64,000 nt of DNA from Aaosphaeria pasadenensis (Eukaryota; Ascomycota; Dothideomycetes; Pleosporales): assembly GCA_022813625.1 (NCBI GenBank), contig JAKLMB010000002.1, positions 124,001 through 188,000 of the forward strand, given 5' to 3'. Of this stretch, positions 11,670-23,522 are shown piece by piece (position 1 is the first letter of the stretch; each line of letters opens with the position of its first letter). The position numbers and the translations under genes are program-made. The notes beneath the pieces are model-generated. The model did no database searches, was not told the origin of the DNA, and saw nothing but the letters and a program-made list of their open reading frames with translations.

Positions 11670-13228
11670 CCGACTCATGACGCTGGCGTTCCACTTTACC
11701 AACATAGACTAATAATTCGACAATCTGTGTCCTTTCTAAACATATGGTCCCGTGCACAGACCCTCCTAGACTGCTGAAAGATTGCATTCGCGGGGCCGGA
11801 AGAAGCATTGCGAAGGGGGGGGGATCGCTCAACGTACATGATATGCGCGTATCGATTGGCTAGTGAGGGCCGCAGCTTAGCGGAACTGTAATACGGGCAC
11901 ACGGTGGCCTACCTTCGAATGTTTCGTCCGCCTGGAGTTTGGCGGGTGCCTTTTTGGGGGGGCAGAAATCATGGCTCGGTGCTTTCTCTCTCCTTCTCTC
12001 ATTCATTTTTGTGTCCATAGGTAGGCGCTCTCTATATCATGTATGCTACAGCGAAAATGCATTTCTTTATCAACGTCATTGCTACTCGTTTTTTCGTGGT
12101 GTGTATTATTGTGCATGACGTCTTTGTTGATCCTCATAGACCGAATGTTACATGTCATTTCTCTGGCAAATCAATCACACTAAGTCACATGACATGCAAC
12201 CCGAACCTCATCACTTCCCATCCGTCGACTTCAGCGCGATAGCTCGAGCCCGCGGGGAACACGGGGCTACTTCCATTAGCGCAGTGCATACACAGTACGT
12301 CCAGGCCCGGGGTCTGCAGCTTGTACAACAATATGCTGTATCATACACATTCGATAATTAGCGCCCACTTGGTGCTTTGCGCAAGCGACCCATGAAGTGC
12401 CCACTGTCCAAATTAGAGAGATGCTGGCCCAGATCGTTGCAAACAGAGCAACTTGCAGAAGTCTGCTAACCATGAGCCAGGACAGAGGTCACGCCTAAGA
12501 TCTTCTTAAGATCGCATCCGATGCGCCACTCGATCCCACCGTCTCTCAGCGAGACAGAGCAACACTCATTAGGGAAGCCCTTCATCCAAGTCGAGCGTTC
12601 AGCACACCGAAGGCTGCACGCGCATCTCGAGGTTTGACAAGGTCGCTCTACATACGAACTACAGATGTCGTCCTTTCGTTGCTCAACCCGTCATCTGCAG
12701 CTGGCATCGGGCAACCACTGGCGGTGAGTCCATCCTGAATTCGCCTTGCAGATGTATGGACAACAGAGCGAGAGGCCCGTACCGCTCTTACCGGGACATC
12801 CTAGTCTGTCCATTTCCCCGTCGATTAGAGTTGTTTCATGGGGAGGCAAGGAGTGGTGGAGGCAAAAAGCCATCTCCCCCACATGTTAGTAACACTTGTG
12901 CAAACCGCTTGCCTGTGAGCTCTCAATAAGTCAACAGTAGATGCAATGCAGCAGGGGCATGATATGGTAGCAGACAAGGGCTTCCTTCGAAGGTTGCAAT
13001 GCCCTTGTGCAGGCGCGATCATCCCGTTACCGCGCCCATCATGCTTCAATTGTTTACACAGGGTGCAGTGGTCTCTATTGAGCAACATATAAGGCGCCAG
13101 TGCTTTCTCGAACCCATCTCCAGCAACTATCTGTTCTCATTAGACATTTCGTCAGGCTTCATCTCAAACCGGACCTGCTTCTTTCATACTTTCCTAGTTC
13201 TATCGTCGTAATTCAAGACTTCACCATA
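11670..13228. other. Intergenic, no gene seen
   Basis: A 1.56 kb spacer. It contains the ECM33 3' region, a run of nine G near 11815 and a seven-G run near 11956. The distal part holds the promoter of the next gene with a TATA-like box at 13088-13094. Open frames on both strands are short and lack recognisable character. Confidence 0.6.
13088..13094 (+). promoter_or_regulatory. TATA-like box
   Basis: TATAAGG about 135 bases before the ATG at 13229, a plausible core promoter distance for a filamentous fungus. Confidence 0.4.
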
Positions 13229-14130
13229 ATGTCCCTTCTCACTCTTCAACTTCCTTTCCCACACCCTCCCACCATGGCCAGCTACACTAAAGAGGCCGAG
13301 TCTCCAAGAGGTGATCACATACTGTCCAATCAATTGCGAAGTATGGACATGGACAACGTGTACATCAATCTTGCTCAGATGCCCGCGGACTATTGGTCGC
13401 TAATGCAACTCTCAGAAAATATGATCCCATGGTCCAGCTACCATCGATTGAGCAACTTTTCGGACCCTTGGACGTGAGTCGACGTCTCTCGTCGGCTTCG
13501 TCTTCCACCACCTCTTCATCATCATCTTCGACATCAGCATTAGCGTCTACCTTAACCTCACCGGCTTTGACCCCATCTGATATGTCTCTCAACAACTATC
13601 AGCAGACTGCCACCCGACGACTGAATCAGATCGCTTGCCAGATTGCGCCATACTCCAATGTCTCGAAAAGACCTCTCTCGAAGTCGGCCAGGCGAACCGC
13701 GCTCAAACAAGGAGGACCCGCCCGAGCCAGGTCGTCCGTATCTCCAGACCGACCTATCAAGAATATCATCAAAGCCGATCGAGAGAAAGGAGCCCGCAAA
13801 GTCCAATGCTCTTCCCTATCAAAGCTTCAGAATGCGCTACTGTTCATCAAGCCGGAGCTTCCACATACTGCCCATGGTCAAGGGTGGAAGCTACTGAAGT
13901 CCAACAACATCAATTGGGACATAGAAAACGCACTTCGCCACAGGAAGAATGATGTGCTCGACTCCAGCACATACATGATCTTACAGCAGCACCATCTCCT
14001 TCTTCAAATAGTTCAACATCTCCACCAAACCGGTGATGCATCTGCTGCCAGCCACTTCTCTACACTCATCGATCATTTGTGCACAGAGAAATTCCCCGAG
14101 CTCCCGCCAGCGTTCACTGCGAACCTTTAG
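13229..14130 (+). CDS. Unknown protein, Ser/Thr-rich with basic middle and helical C-terminus
   Basis: I do not recognise the product. Exons 13229-13359 and 13416-14130 give 281 residues. The 56-base intron has donor GTACAT, branch site GCTAATG and acceptor CTCTCAG, and it joins two frames that are otherwise offset. From the N-terminus there is a short variable segment; then PSIEQLFGPL; a Ser/Thr homopolymer-like tract; a strongly basic stretch (KRPLSKSARRTALK to KADREKGARK) that could bind nucleic acid or target the nucleus; and a C-terminal region of roughly 120 residues with helical, His/Leu-rich character (LQQHHLLLQIVQHLHQ). No signal peptide or membrane segment. The second ATG at 13274 has an ideal CCACCATGG context and may be the true start (266 residues). 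The gene model is likely real; the function is unknown. Confidence 0.72.
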
Positions 14131-17100
14131 TTCCAGGCTCGCTGCTTCCTCTTGTCTTATTATGCGATGTTTACAATTTTTTTCATACGGCTTCTTTGCT
14201 ATGTCTGTACGCATGCTTCTCCTCACGATTGTGCTGCCTTGTTTGTTTTCATGCATTCACCAGGCGGCAATGTTGTTTCAAAAAAAAAGTTGTTCTATGA
14301 GATATCTCGGTCGGCTGTCTGTGTATTTTTGTTCATTTCTTACTGCTGGAGAGAATCTCATACTCTCCAGCAAAGATATTTTTATTAGTTCCGGTGGTGC
14401 ATCGCGCATTCAGGAATTCAGTATTTGATTGCGAGGGCATGTGCCCACTCATGTAACGACCAACCAAGTTGATACGACCTTTGAGATAGTTTTCGGTCAT
14501 ATTTACACCTTAATTTAGTATTCAGTGGTATGAAATCGGATGGAATCAAATGAAATGTGGCTTGACAACTTTGAATACCTTTAGGTGATTTCGGGATACA
14601 CATACATCAACAGTTTCTTCTCTCCACTGTGTCAGGATTCAGGACCTTACGAGGGTTGTCAACCACTGCATAGAGAGAAGGGTGTACAACTAGCATCGTG
14701 TACTACAGCCCGGGAACAAAAGAAAATGATCGGTCGAGGCCATGGTTGGGCCCCCCAAAAACGAAGTCGACCAGGTCGCCTGCGATTTTCGGATTCAGGG
14801 ATGAATGATCCGCAAAGTTTCGGTACCAGTGATATCCCTCTGCACTCTGATGATCTAGGTTAATAGAAAGCAATGATAGATCACATTGTAGCTCGCGCTG
14901 CATGATTTGAGAACGGTGAACGGGACGTCGTTGCAGTGAAGGACGCTTGATTGGTCGCGGACCGACACACAAGCATCCTTGCGGCATAAGAAAGGCTTCC
15001 CTCAACCCTTGTCGATCCGTCTTAGTTCTTTCGATTTCCTCAATTCGACATGGAACGCGCCTCGCCACATACACAATGTGGAGAGTGTCGTAGCTAACTG
15101 GGGCTAGCGGGTATGTCCCGTCCGCCTGCTATCTGTCTAATTGTACTCTGTGAGTTTACCTGGAATCTATCTCAGCTCACGCCTTGCGCCGAATGCTTCA
15201 CCCTACATCAAAATTCAAAGATCCTCAATCATCGTACGTACAGTATACACAAGGTTGAAATGGTGTGCCTCCAAGTCCACCAGGTTTAACGGCTACCTGC
15301 AGATGCCACCGCATTCACGCAATTTCCATAACACCAAGCGCGTGATACTCAATGCTGCTATCCGCCTGCAAATAGCCTCGCCCGCATTTGACACGCTCCA
15401 CTCCGACGACATATATCTATCTCTCTTCTCTAACTCATTCAACCGACCGTTTACTGCAACCATGCGAGCAATCGGAGCCTTCCCCGTTAGCCTAGTCTCG
15501 CCTTCAGGCATGACGCACATTTCCATTTACAAGCATTAGGGTGCCAGTTTCGCTCCGGAAAGAGATGTCCAGGGAACGTTTCTTTTTTCCACATCCCAAC
15601 GCCACACGCCCATGCACGTCGTCCAGTTTGGTTCCCAAGAAATGTCCGGTCTATGATACATTTGCCTTTATTCCCAGCCAGAAAGATGTGGGCTGACAGA
15701 CTGCGGCTGCTGCTGCCGTTTCCATTGCTGCCGCTTCTCCAAGTACGGAGTGTTGTACATCTGAAATGAGTTTGTGTGTTTCTAGATGCCGCCGGCTCGC
15801 CAACCTACTCTAAGACATACATTTCAAGCATGCGGACTCAGTCCTTTCTGTCCGCCGAATGGACTCATTAGAACGTATTTCTTCTTTCCTTGTGCCCTTC
15901 TCCACCCGGGGCTTGTGTCCCAGCCCCTCCTCTTTCCTTTTGGGCTTTCTTTGCACGAGCATGCATGCATAGCGTTTCTTTAGGATCCTGATCACGACTG
16001 GAGGGGGGAGGGGTAGGGGCTCGCGCTGGTTCAAATGACAATGCAGTGAATTGCTTCTCGAAAGATGTTTGGACTACTAGATCGTCCCCGGCTGTATTTG
16101 CCGTTTTCGCTTGAGGGTGTTAAACCCTTTGAGCGATTCTGGTAGGTAGGGGATGTTGTTCTGTCTGATTACATAGAGACCGCTTGTACATTTTGTCTCA
16201 CTCGGTGACATATGTGGAGATGTCAGGTGGTAAGCGCAAACAGATATGCAGAATCGCGATATTCGACCTCATTAACGTTCCGCCATGTGTCCTTCAGCGT
16301 TTTCCTCTTTCTCCATAGTATTTTGGCAGATGCAAGAGGTCACCCGGTTTGAGTGATCGGGATTACATGGGGACTGAAACTCTAAGACGGATGATCTATG
16401 TTGTGACTCTTGTACATACTAGTGATATGCCCTCAGAGTAACCGCAGCGACACAACATCCGGAATACTGCAGACTAATTTCAATGGCATCCACATTGCCG
16501 AGTTGCATCTTTATCGGGGCAACCCCGTTGTAACGATCGTACTATGCATCGATGGATTTGCTGCTCGCTCTCCTTGGACATGTGTTTTGTCTTGATAGTA
16601 CAATCGCCAGGTTGTGAAATAAACTAGGATGATGTTCATCTTCGCACGGCTTAGTATAGCAAGGTGCCGACGGTCAGGATATCGCCAGCTGAACCGCTGG
16701 CCATTCGTTGTATAGCTGGATTGTGATTGCAGCAGTTAAGATCACCAGCGGAGACATTGAATGGGAATCTTGTCCGGTTAGAACTCCTGTAGATGCTGGA
16801 TCCTAGCTGATTTGACCTACAGTTCTTATAGTGACAGTGAAAGCGATGTAGATTTGTTACAAGCAATTAGAGTTCTTGACACATTGCTCTACATGGAGAA
16901 GGGAACCTTAGGTCCCAAGTTCAACTATCGGTGATTGAAGATCACTTCGTCACGGAAGTCCTCAATGCAGACTTCGATTCGATAGTTATTGCACTTGATA
17001 ACCTTACCTCCCTTTAAATTTACGGCTGATTCCATAGCCGAAGACAGTGCAGTCAAGGAAAAATGTAATTCAGAAGAGAACATAGGTAGGGGGTTAGAAC

Positions 17101-18370
17101 GCATACATTCCCGAGACTTGCCCATCAGAACGCATGAGAAATATATAAGTATAAACTGATGTATGATAAGTAGGTTCTATTACACCACAATCTCCATGGC
17201 AGGGATTAGGCTCGAAAACTTGCCGAGTCTACAATAAATAGTACAACACCGGACGAAAGGCGGTAGCTATTGTGACTGACGTATTATCGGTGGTGCGATT
17301 TAGACAGTATGACCGTTGTTGCAACATGTCTGTAAATTCTTTGTGTCCATGTTGTGAACGTAGCGTAGCATGCTGCTTCTCCCGGGCGGTAGCAATGGTT
17401 TCTATCAGGGGTAACCAACCCACGAGCAAATGAGCAAATACCCGCACCCTCCCTTGCCTATGCCGTCAACGGTCGTTGGTGCATGCCCGTTCTTGACTAC
17501 CATCACATGTCTGTCTATTGGAGAGAGTGGAGGCCGGCTGGAGACATGATGAAATATTCATAAAAGATCCCCCTCGTATTTTTATTCGTACATATATACA
17601 TACTGTACTCCAGCTACGAGGGCTGAATGCACCCGTGATAGTAAATGTTGGTTCCGCAATCACCACCAACCCCCCTCCTCCCCCGTCCCGACTCCCGCCC
17701 ATATAGAACGACCAAGAGCTGCAATCTGCAGACATCCGCCCAACAGCAAGAATGGCAGAGAACAAGGCAAGATCCCGCTCCACTTCAACAACGAACGGCT
17801 GATTGGATTGATTACTTACAAACAAGCCCGGAATAAGAGTGGGTTTTCTCTTGAGTTGTCGTAATCGTTTCTTAGACGGCTCCGGGCCAATCACGGGCCA
17901 ACAATGTTCAATACGCGATCCCTACCTACTGCCTACGATCCTCGCAACTTCCCTTGCGACATGTTCGTGCGTGTTTCCAAGATTCCTTACCGCTTCAATT
18001 ACTATCGTCGCCTGCCTCCCCTCCTCATTGATCTCTTTCCCAATACTCCCAGTCTGTCCAGCCGCTACCGCTTGCCGCAATAGCAACTTCTTCTAGCTAC
18101 CCCGCCGTCACTGCGCAATTCTTGCCATCTTCATTCGCATGCGGGAAGCTTGAACTGTGGGCGCAATAACCTCTGCTGCTCCGCCCGCCTTCCTCGAGTT
18201 ACCTGACGCCTTTCCTCGCCGTCAAGCTGGCTTCCACACCCTCGCCGCCGATACACACGCAGAGGGAGAACGGGAATCCGCAGAACATACGGGCAAGGAG
18301 TGCTTCGGTTCGCATATCACAGGCGCGGGAGGACGACGAAAAGGGCGGCACGGGCAGGTCCCGTTTCAAT
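14131..18370. other. Gene-poor stretch of 4.2 kb
   Basis: No supported gene. A 132-codon frame at 15141-15539 lacks an upstream ATG and looks accidental. A near-copy TACGGAGTG occurs at 15744. The last several hundred bases (about 17.9-18.37 kb) are C/T-rich and probably form the promoter and leader of the mannosyltransferase gene. Confidence 0.55.
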
Positions 18371-19840
18371 ATGCTTGTGGGAAAAGGCTATTCATGGAAA
18401 GCTGCTAGCTCGAGATTCCCGCCTTCGCGGCAATTCTGGCATATGATACGGAATCCAAGGGTACTTCTTTCCATTGGTGTTTTCACAGTTATCGTGTTTC
18501 TATGGCGGTCAGCAGCACCCTCCGCAGGAGATCTTCAGAGGTATGTAGTGCTGTGAGAGGATGCACAAGATCTAGTCGCCCCAGAGGATCGAGAACGTCA
18601 CACGATATATCCGAGCGACCACTGACAATCTTTATAGATTCTACTGCTTTGGGCCGGCAAAAGCACCCATGCATATGACACCGAATGAAAACGCAGAATG
18701 GTACGGACACCTTAAAACGCCGGTGATATTCAACCACCATAAACCGATCGATGTCAGCCATACAAACATAGAACATGTCAATTTGAACAAAGTGGAGTCG
18801 ACTCCCAAAGCTGTACAAAACATGGAGCGTGTCCTTATCCTCACCCCCTTGCGCGACGCGAGCTATTACCTCCAGAAACATTTCGACCTCCTCTCCGAAC
18901 TTACATACCCACACGATCTTATCGACCTCGCTTTCCTCGTTGGTGATACCTCCGATGACACCATAGCAACATTGGCATCTGAACTGGCGCGGGTCCAGGA
19001 AAGTCCGCAAGCATTTCGCTCGGCCATGATTGTTGAGAAGGACTTTGGGGTGACATTATCACAAGATGTCGAGTACAGGCACAGTTTTGAGGCACAGGGG
19101 CCGCGGCGAATGGCCATGGGAAGAGCTAGGAATTATTTGCTCTCGGCTGCGCTCAAGCCTGAGCACAGCTGGGTGTATTGGAGGGATGTAGACATTGTGG
19201 AAAGCCCCAAGAGGATTATCGAGGATTTCGTTGCACATGACAAGGACGTTCTTGTTCCCAGTAAGTTTCTACAACTGAAACTGGGTATTTCGATTCGCTT
19301 ACCCTTTTAGATATCTGGTTCCATCGATACAAGGAGGAGAATGGAAAGAAGGTCGACATCGAGGGCCGTTGTAGGTTTTTTCGTTCTTTGCGGAGGGTGA
19401 ATGTTGCTGACCATTATTAGTCGACTACAATTCGTGGATAGAGTCTGACACAGGGCGAAAGCTTGCCAACTCACTCGACAAAAATGTAGTTCTGGCCGAG
19501 GGTATGTGTTTCCCAACATGCCATCATGCTCTGTATAATGTAGCTAACTGGCCCAGGCTATAAACAGTACGATACCAAACGCACGTACATGGCGAAGATG
19601 GGTGATTGGCGAGAGAATAAGGATGAAATCATTGAGCTTGATGGTATTGGTGGTGTCAATATCATAGTAAAAGCAGATGTCCACCGCTCAGGAATTAATT
19701 TTCCCAGTTACCCATTCGAGAACCAAGCAGAGACCGAGGGTTTCGCCAAAATGGCAAAGCGCGCCGGATACGGTGTTTATGGATTGCCAAACTATGTTGT
19801 CTGGCATATCGATACAGATGAAAAGCCCGGCAATGCATGA
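18371..19840 (+). CDS. ANP1: Golgi alpha-mannosyltransferase of the ANP1/MNN9/VAN1 family (GT62)
   Basis: A subunit of mannan polymerase that extends N-glycan outer-chain mannose in the cis-Golgi. Five exons: 18371-18540, 18638-19260, 19311-19370, 19421-19501 and 19557-19840, giving 405 residues. It is a type II membrane protein: a short basic cytosolic tail, one membrane anchor at about residues 31-47 (VLLSIGVFTVIVFLW), then the lumenal catalytic domain. The domain shows RVLILTPLRDA, FLVGDTSDDT, EAQGPRRMAMGRARNYLL and SWVYWRDVDIVE, whose D-V-D (240-242) is the metal/sugar-nucleotide-binding DxD. It continues through IWFHRY, FDYNSWIESD and NIIVKADVHRSGINFP to NYVVWHIDTDEK. All junctions fall inside conserved blocks, so the splicing is secure. 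It resembles ANP1 more than MNN9 or VAN1 in the spacing of these blocks; the subfamily is an inference from memory. Confidence 0.95.
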
Positions 19841-21003
19841 AAGCACCATAAACAGGTTGGGGTGGCTTCCACAGGCAGGAATTAGAAGGGCGTCAGTGTG
19901 TTTTTCTTCTCTAGTTTATCGAATTTGGCGTGCATCACAGGAAGCGTATGTTATATTGGGCATCACGAAAGTTTCATAGCTCTTTCATCATAACGGCGGG
20001 ACTCTGGGGACGGGTTTCGTCTTGTATTATCCTCTCGTCTTTTGTTCCACAGGATGTCGTCGCAGCACCAGATCTACCTGGCGCTTGGCTGGGGTGGAGA
20101 AAGAGCAAGGCGGCCTTATGCTTTGCGCTCATAATAGCAAATGTCATCTCAACACCGTGTAGGATATGTCAGTCATAGTAAAGTATCGCGACCGAGATTG
20201 GTTTTTAAGCGTACCATCAATGCGAAGGGCTACATACATGCTGTTCGATGTTTGGGTAATCTGTAGATACGGGAAGATTGACAGTCATGCAATCGCCATT
20301 GTACCAGTAATGCTAGAATACACATACCAAATCAGGCATTTCACATCTTGTGTTTGAGCTTTCCGATTCTTATGTTTGTCACGAGTAATTGACTACAGAT
20401 GAGAACCGATGCCTTCATCCAACCGTTTATAGAAAGTGTGGAACCACCTACGACGAGAAATCCGATAAATTATATTCCCCATCAAAATTAGAAAGACCCC
20501 CACTAAAGCATCATCGGATGTTTCCAAAATAGCAGTGCAAAAAGAATTAAAATTATTTTTGTATGAAATCGTTATGATGTTGGGCAATTCCTAATAACTG
20601 CTCGAGAGTATGAGGAGAATTACTCCCAATATAGGTCCACCAGTCAATATTTATACTTCCCCACCTACAGTTACAAGGCGGTAATATTATCAGACCAGTG
20701 GTCCCGTGTTCGTGAGTGGGAAGAGTTCAGCTAATTTTGACAAACGTAGACACGTCTGTTCCATGGAATATGGACCAATGACGAACACACAAACTTCGAA
20801 TTGGCGGTGGGAGATGGTGTTTGGAGTGCGCAAACGGGCAGCCATTCACACAAAGGTATATGAGCAATGAAAAGATAGGTCTTCAACGACTTTTGTTGTT
20901 GCGGCTAACAGGTATTTATCTGACTGATTTCTACTCTACTTTTCAAGGGAATATCCAAACACTCTCGACACCATCTAGAAGATAGTTCTGAGGATTCAAT
21001 AAC
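19841..21003. other. Intergenic, no gene seen
   Basis: About 1.16 kb with the ANP1 3' region and the promoter of the next gene. The stretch 20350-20600 is AT-rich. No coding region or motif cluster was recognised. Confidence 0.6.
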
Positions 21004-23522
21004 ATGGACAAATCACCCAAGCCAGATCCACTACGAAAATCTCCTGGGCAGGATGTATTCCGGTCTTCATCTCTTACGGAATCATACGACACTTCTCAGA
21101 CATCAAAGGTCTCAAGGGACATCATGACGGAATTGAACGAGCAGCTCAAGAACACACACGACGACCTCATGTCCAATCTGTCCCTGTGCTCCGACTTTCA
21201 GCCGACTTCTCAAGATGGCCGAAGGACGGAAGGATGGAGTGCGGTGGAAGAAGAAGATGAAGTACATGCGTATTACACCACTGATTCCATCGACTCCGCG
21301 CCTTCCAGCTGGGCCGCAGAACCAGCCGCACGTCCATCGGCCAATAGACACGAAGATTTCAGAGAAGAAGATACTACCGAAGATGTTGGAAGAGATCCCG
21401 AGTACGCAAGCTCGTATACTTCAAACGTATCATCCTTCTACGGTAGTGAGGAAGAAGTGGTGGTTGCACATTTGAGAGAGGGGAACACAGCGCCGGATAA
21501 TCCGTTTGCGAAGCGAGAAAGAGTGGAGTTTACAAGGCCAAGGAAGGTTCATTTGTCTAATCGGTCGGCGGCTTCGACGGAGTGGACTGGTGTGTTGGAC
21601 AGTGAAAGTCAATTCGGAAAAGTCGAAGACACTGCGCCCACGGAGAGAAAAGAAGCTGAGGTAGCGAAGAGGCGAGCTGGCGTTCAGAAAGACGTTCACC
21701 CTGTTCTACGGTCTGATCAAGGCGATCATGAGCGTCAAATTACCAATGCCAACATTGCACCCCCACCCAGAGACCCCATCTCTTATTCTCTCGCTCCGAA
21801 TCGCTCATTGCCCCAAGAGCATCGACGTCGGCGTCGAATTGAAGCTCCACCGATGGCCCCAACAACGAACCTCATAGGCCCAGGAAAACATTTGATCAAT
21901 CGACTATCCGACCCCTTGGCTACCTTGCAAGAACAAAGGCGTCTGCATAACGAAGGTCTGCGCTCCGCACATCAGTACGTCGCAAACATTGACTCTGAAC
22001 TCGGGGATCCGAACGAGGTGGCCAGTCAGTGGCCGGAGAGCGCATTCTTGGGAGTGAGATCACACGTTGGGGTTCATGAATCGCCATCTACTATACATCT
22101 CACTCGGCCACCGCAGCATGAAGCGAATGCCGTAACGAAGGGTTTGATGAGCGAAAATCCCTCTCGTCAGGTCGCTAGTTCGGAAGTTGAAATCGAGGCG
22201 ACGGCCCCGGAAGCAATGCGTAGGAAAGAAGCCGTCCGAAAGAGAATCGTGCAAGAGTTTCATGGCAGATGTATACTCATCAATGCCCAGGCTGATGGTG
22301 CAAAAGCGAGGATCGATAGGGATGATTTCATGAGCCAGAGGCGCAAGGAAGGGGAGAGAGTGCACATCGAGAGAGTCAGGCGGATGAGGATCGTGAAGGC
22401 GAAGGAGGAGACTGGGTATGATGTACGTTTTTGCCTCTTCCACGTCTCACACTTCCTTTCTCACATTGATTGTGAAAGAATTCGGTAGTCGCAATTGTGC
22501 TGATCACGTATCTAGGATGTCGACAATCATGAAGCTATCAGCCAGGCATTGCAATTACCCAGACTTCTTGAGGGCAAAGACAGTAGCAGCGGCGGAACTG
22601 TGGATACAAGCAAGGATACCACGTTAGTGATATCAGACCAGGAACCTCCACAACGTAGCATTTATACTGGGACGACAAAGGAGACTTCTCACGGCTCGGT
22701 GGCTCGATGGCTTGCAAGTCATGGGTGGAAAGTGGTCAAATTCTGCATGGCCATTCCTGAAGATCCCGCATTGAAGTCGACATCGGTGTATCATACTAAA
22801 CACAAGAGTATCGAAAACCATCCTCAGGTGGTGGGCGCAATTAATGAAGAGACAGATCACCAACCTGGTTATGCAGCGTCGGCCAACGTGGAAGTGCGGA
22901 AAGTCTCCACAGAAACAGAACAAAGCAAAGCCAGTACGAAATGGCCAACAGAATCGGTCATTTATGAAGCGTAAGTCCATATCATGTAAGTTCAGGCCCA
23001 AGCAGGGGTAACTCATCATTGTCTAGATCAAAAAAATCGTCTAATCCGGCGATTGTGGGATGGCAACATCTGGATGAGGTCAACAATGGGGCACAAGCTC
23101 CCGATAATCAACCAAAAGTGGGAACTTCTCAGTAAGTGGCGAAAAGAGACTAGATGGGGGATGTTGGTTAACAATGACGGCAGTATCCGAGAGGCAAATA
23201 GTCCTTTTTCTCAAAGACCTCCAATTCCAACCTCGATAGTCACCAGCGCAAAGGAGAGTGGCACACAATGGCCGCACCAATCGCAGATCTACGAACAGTC
23301 ATCCAAGGAAGCATCACTTCGTGGAAGCTCCATTACACGTCGGTTACGAGAGAAAAAACAAAAGGCTGATAGGTAAGCTGGACATTGCATTGCCTGGTGT
23401 AGTATCCGTAAATGGAACATGTATATGGAGTGTGAAGCTGACACGTGACTAGAGAAGCGAAGAACAGAGGATATGAACAATTGATAGCCAGCCGGCGGAT
23501 GCACCTGGCTGGACAATTCTAG
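21004..23522 (+). CDS. Unknown 745-residue, mostly disordered protein with an internal WPxxSxIYE repeat
   Basis: Not recognised. Five exons: 21004-22422, 22516-22970, 23027-23131, 23184-23372 and 23453-23522. All splice sites are canonical and the frame stays open over 2,238 coding bases. The first half is acidic and Ser/Thr-rich with little predicted order. A charged, probably coiled-coil helix lies at the end of exon 1, from about residue 410 to 473 (EAMRRKEAVRKRIVQEF to KEGERVHIERVRRMRIVKAKEE). The second half holds a duplicated motif: KWPTESVIYE at the end of exon 2 and QWPHQSQIYE in exon 4, each after a Lys/Ser-rich lead-in. No signal peptide, membrane segment or catalytic motif is visible. 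The C-terminus is basic (REKKQKADREAKNRGYEQ). A scaffold or cytoskeleton-linked role would fit the composition but is only a guess. Confidence 0.82.

Noticed and set aside
13312..13380. Alternative intron GTGATC...CTCAG in the 13.2 kb gene
   Set aside because: It also restores the frame, but the donor is poor and the 13360-13415 intron has a better donor, branch site and length.
15141..15539. 132-codon plus-strand frame
   Set aside because: No ATG near its start, no recognisable motif, and composition like the C/T-rich spacer around it.
17466..17894. 142-codon minus-strand frame
   Set aside because: Starts without ATG and reads through intergenic poly-pyrimidine sequence (Gly run). No support.
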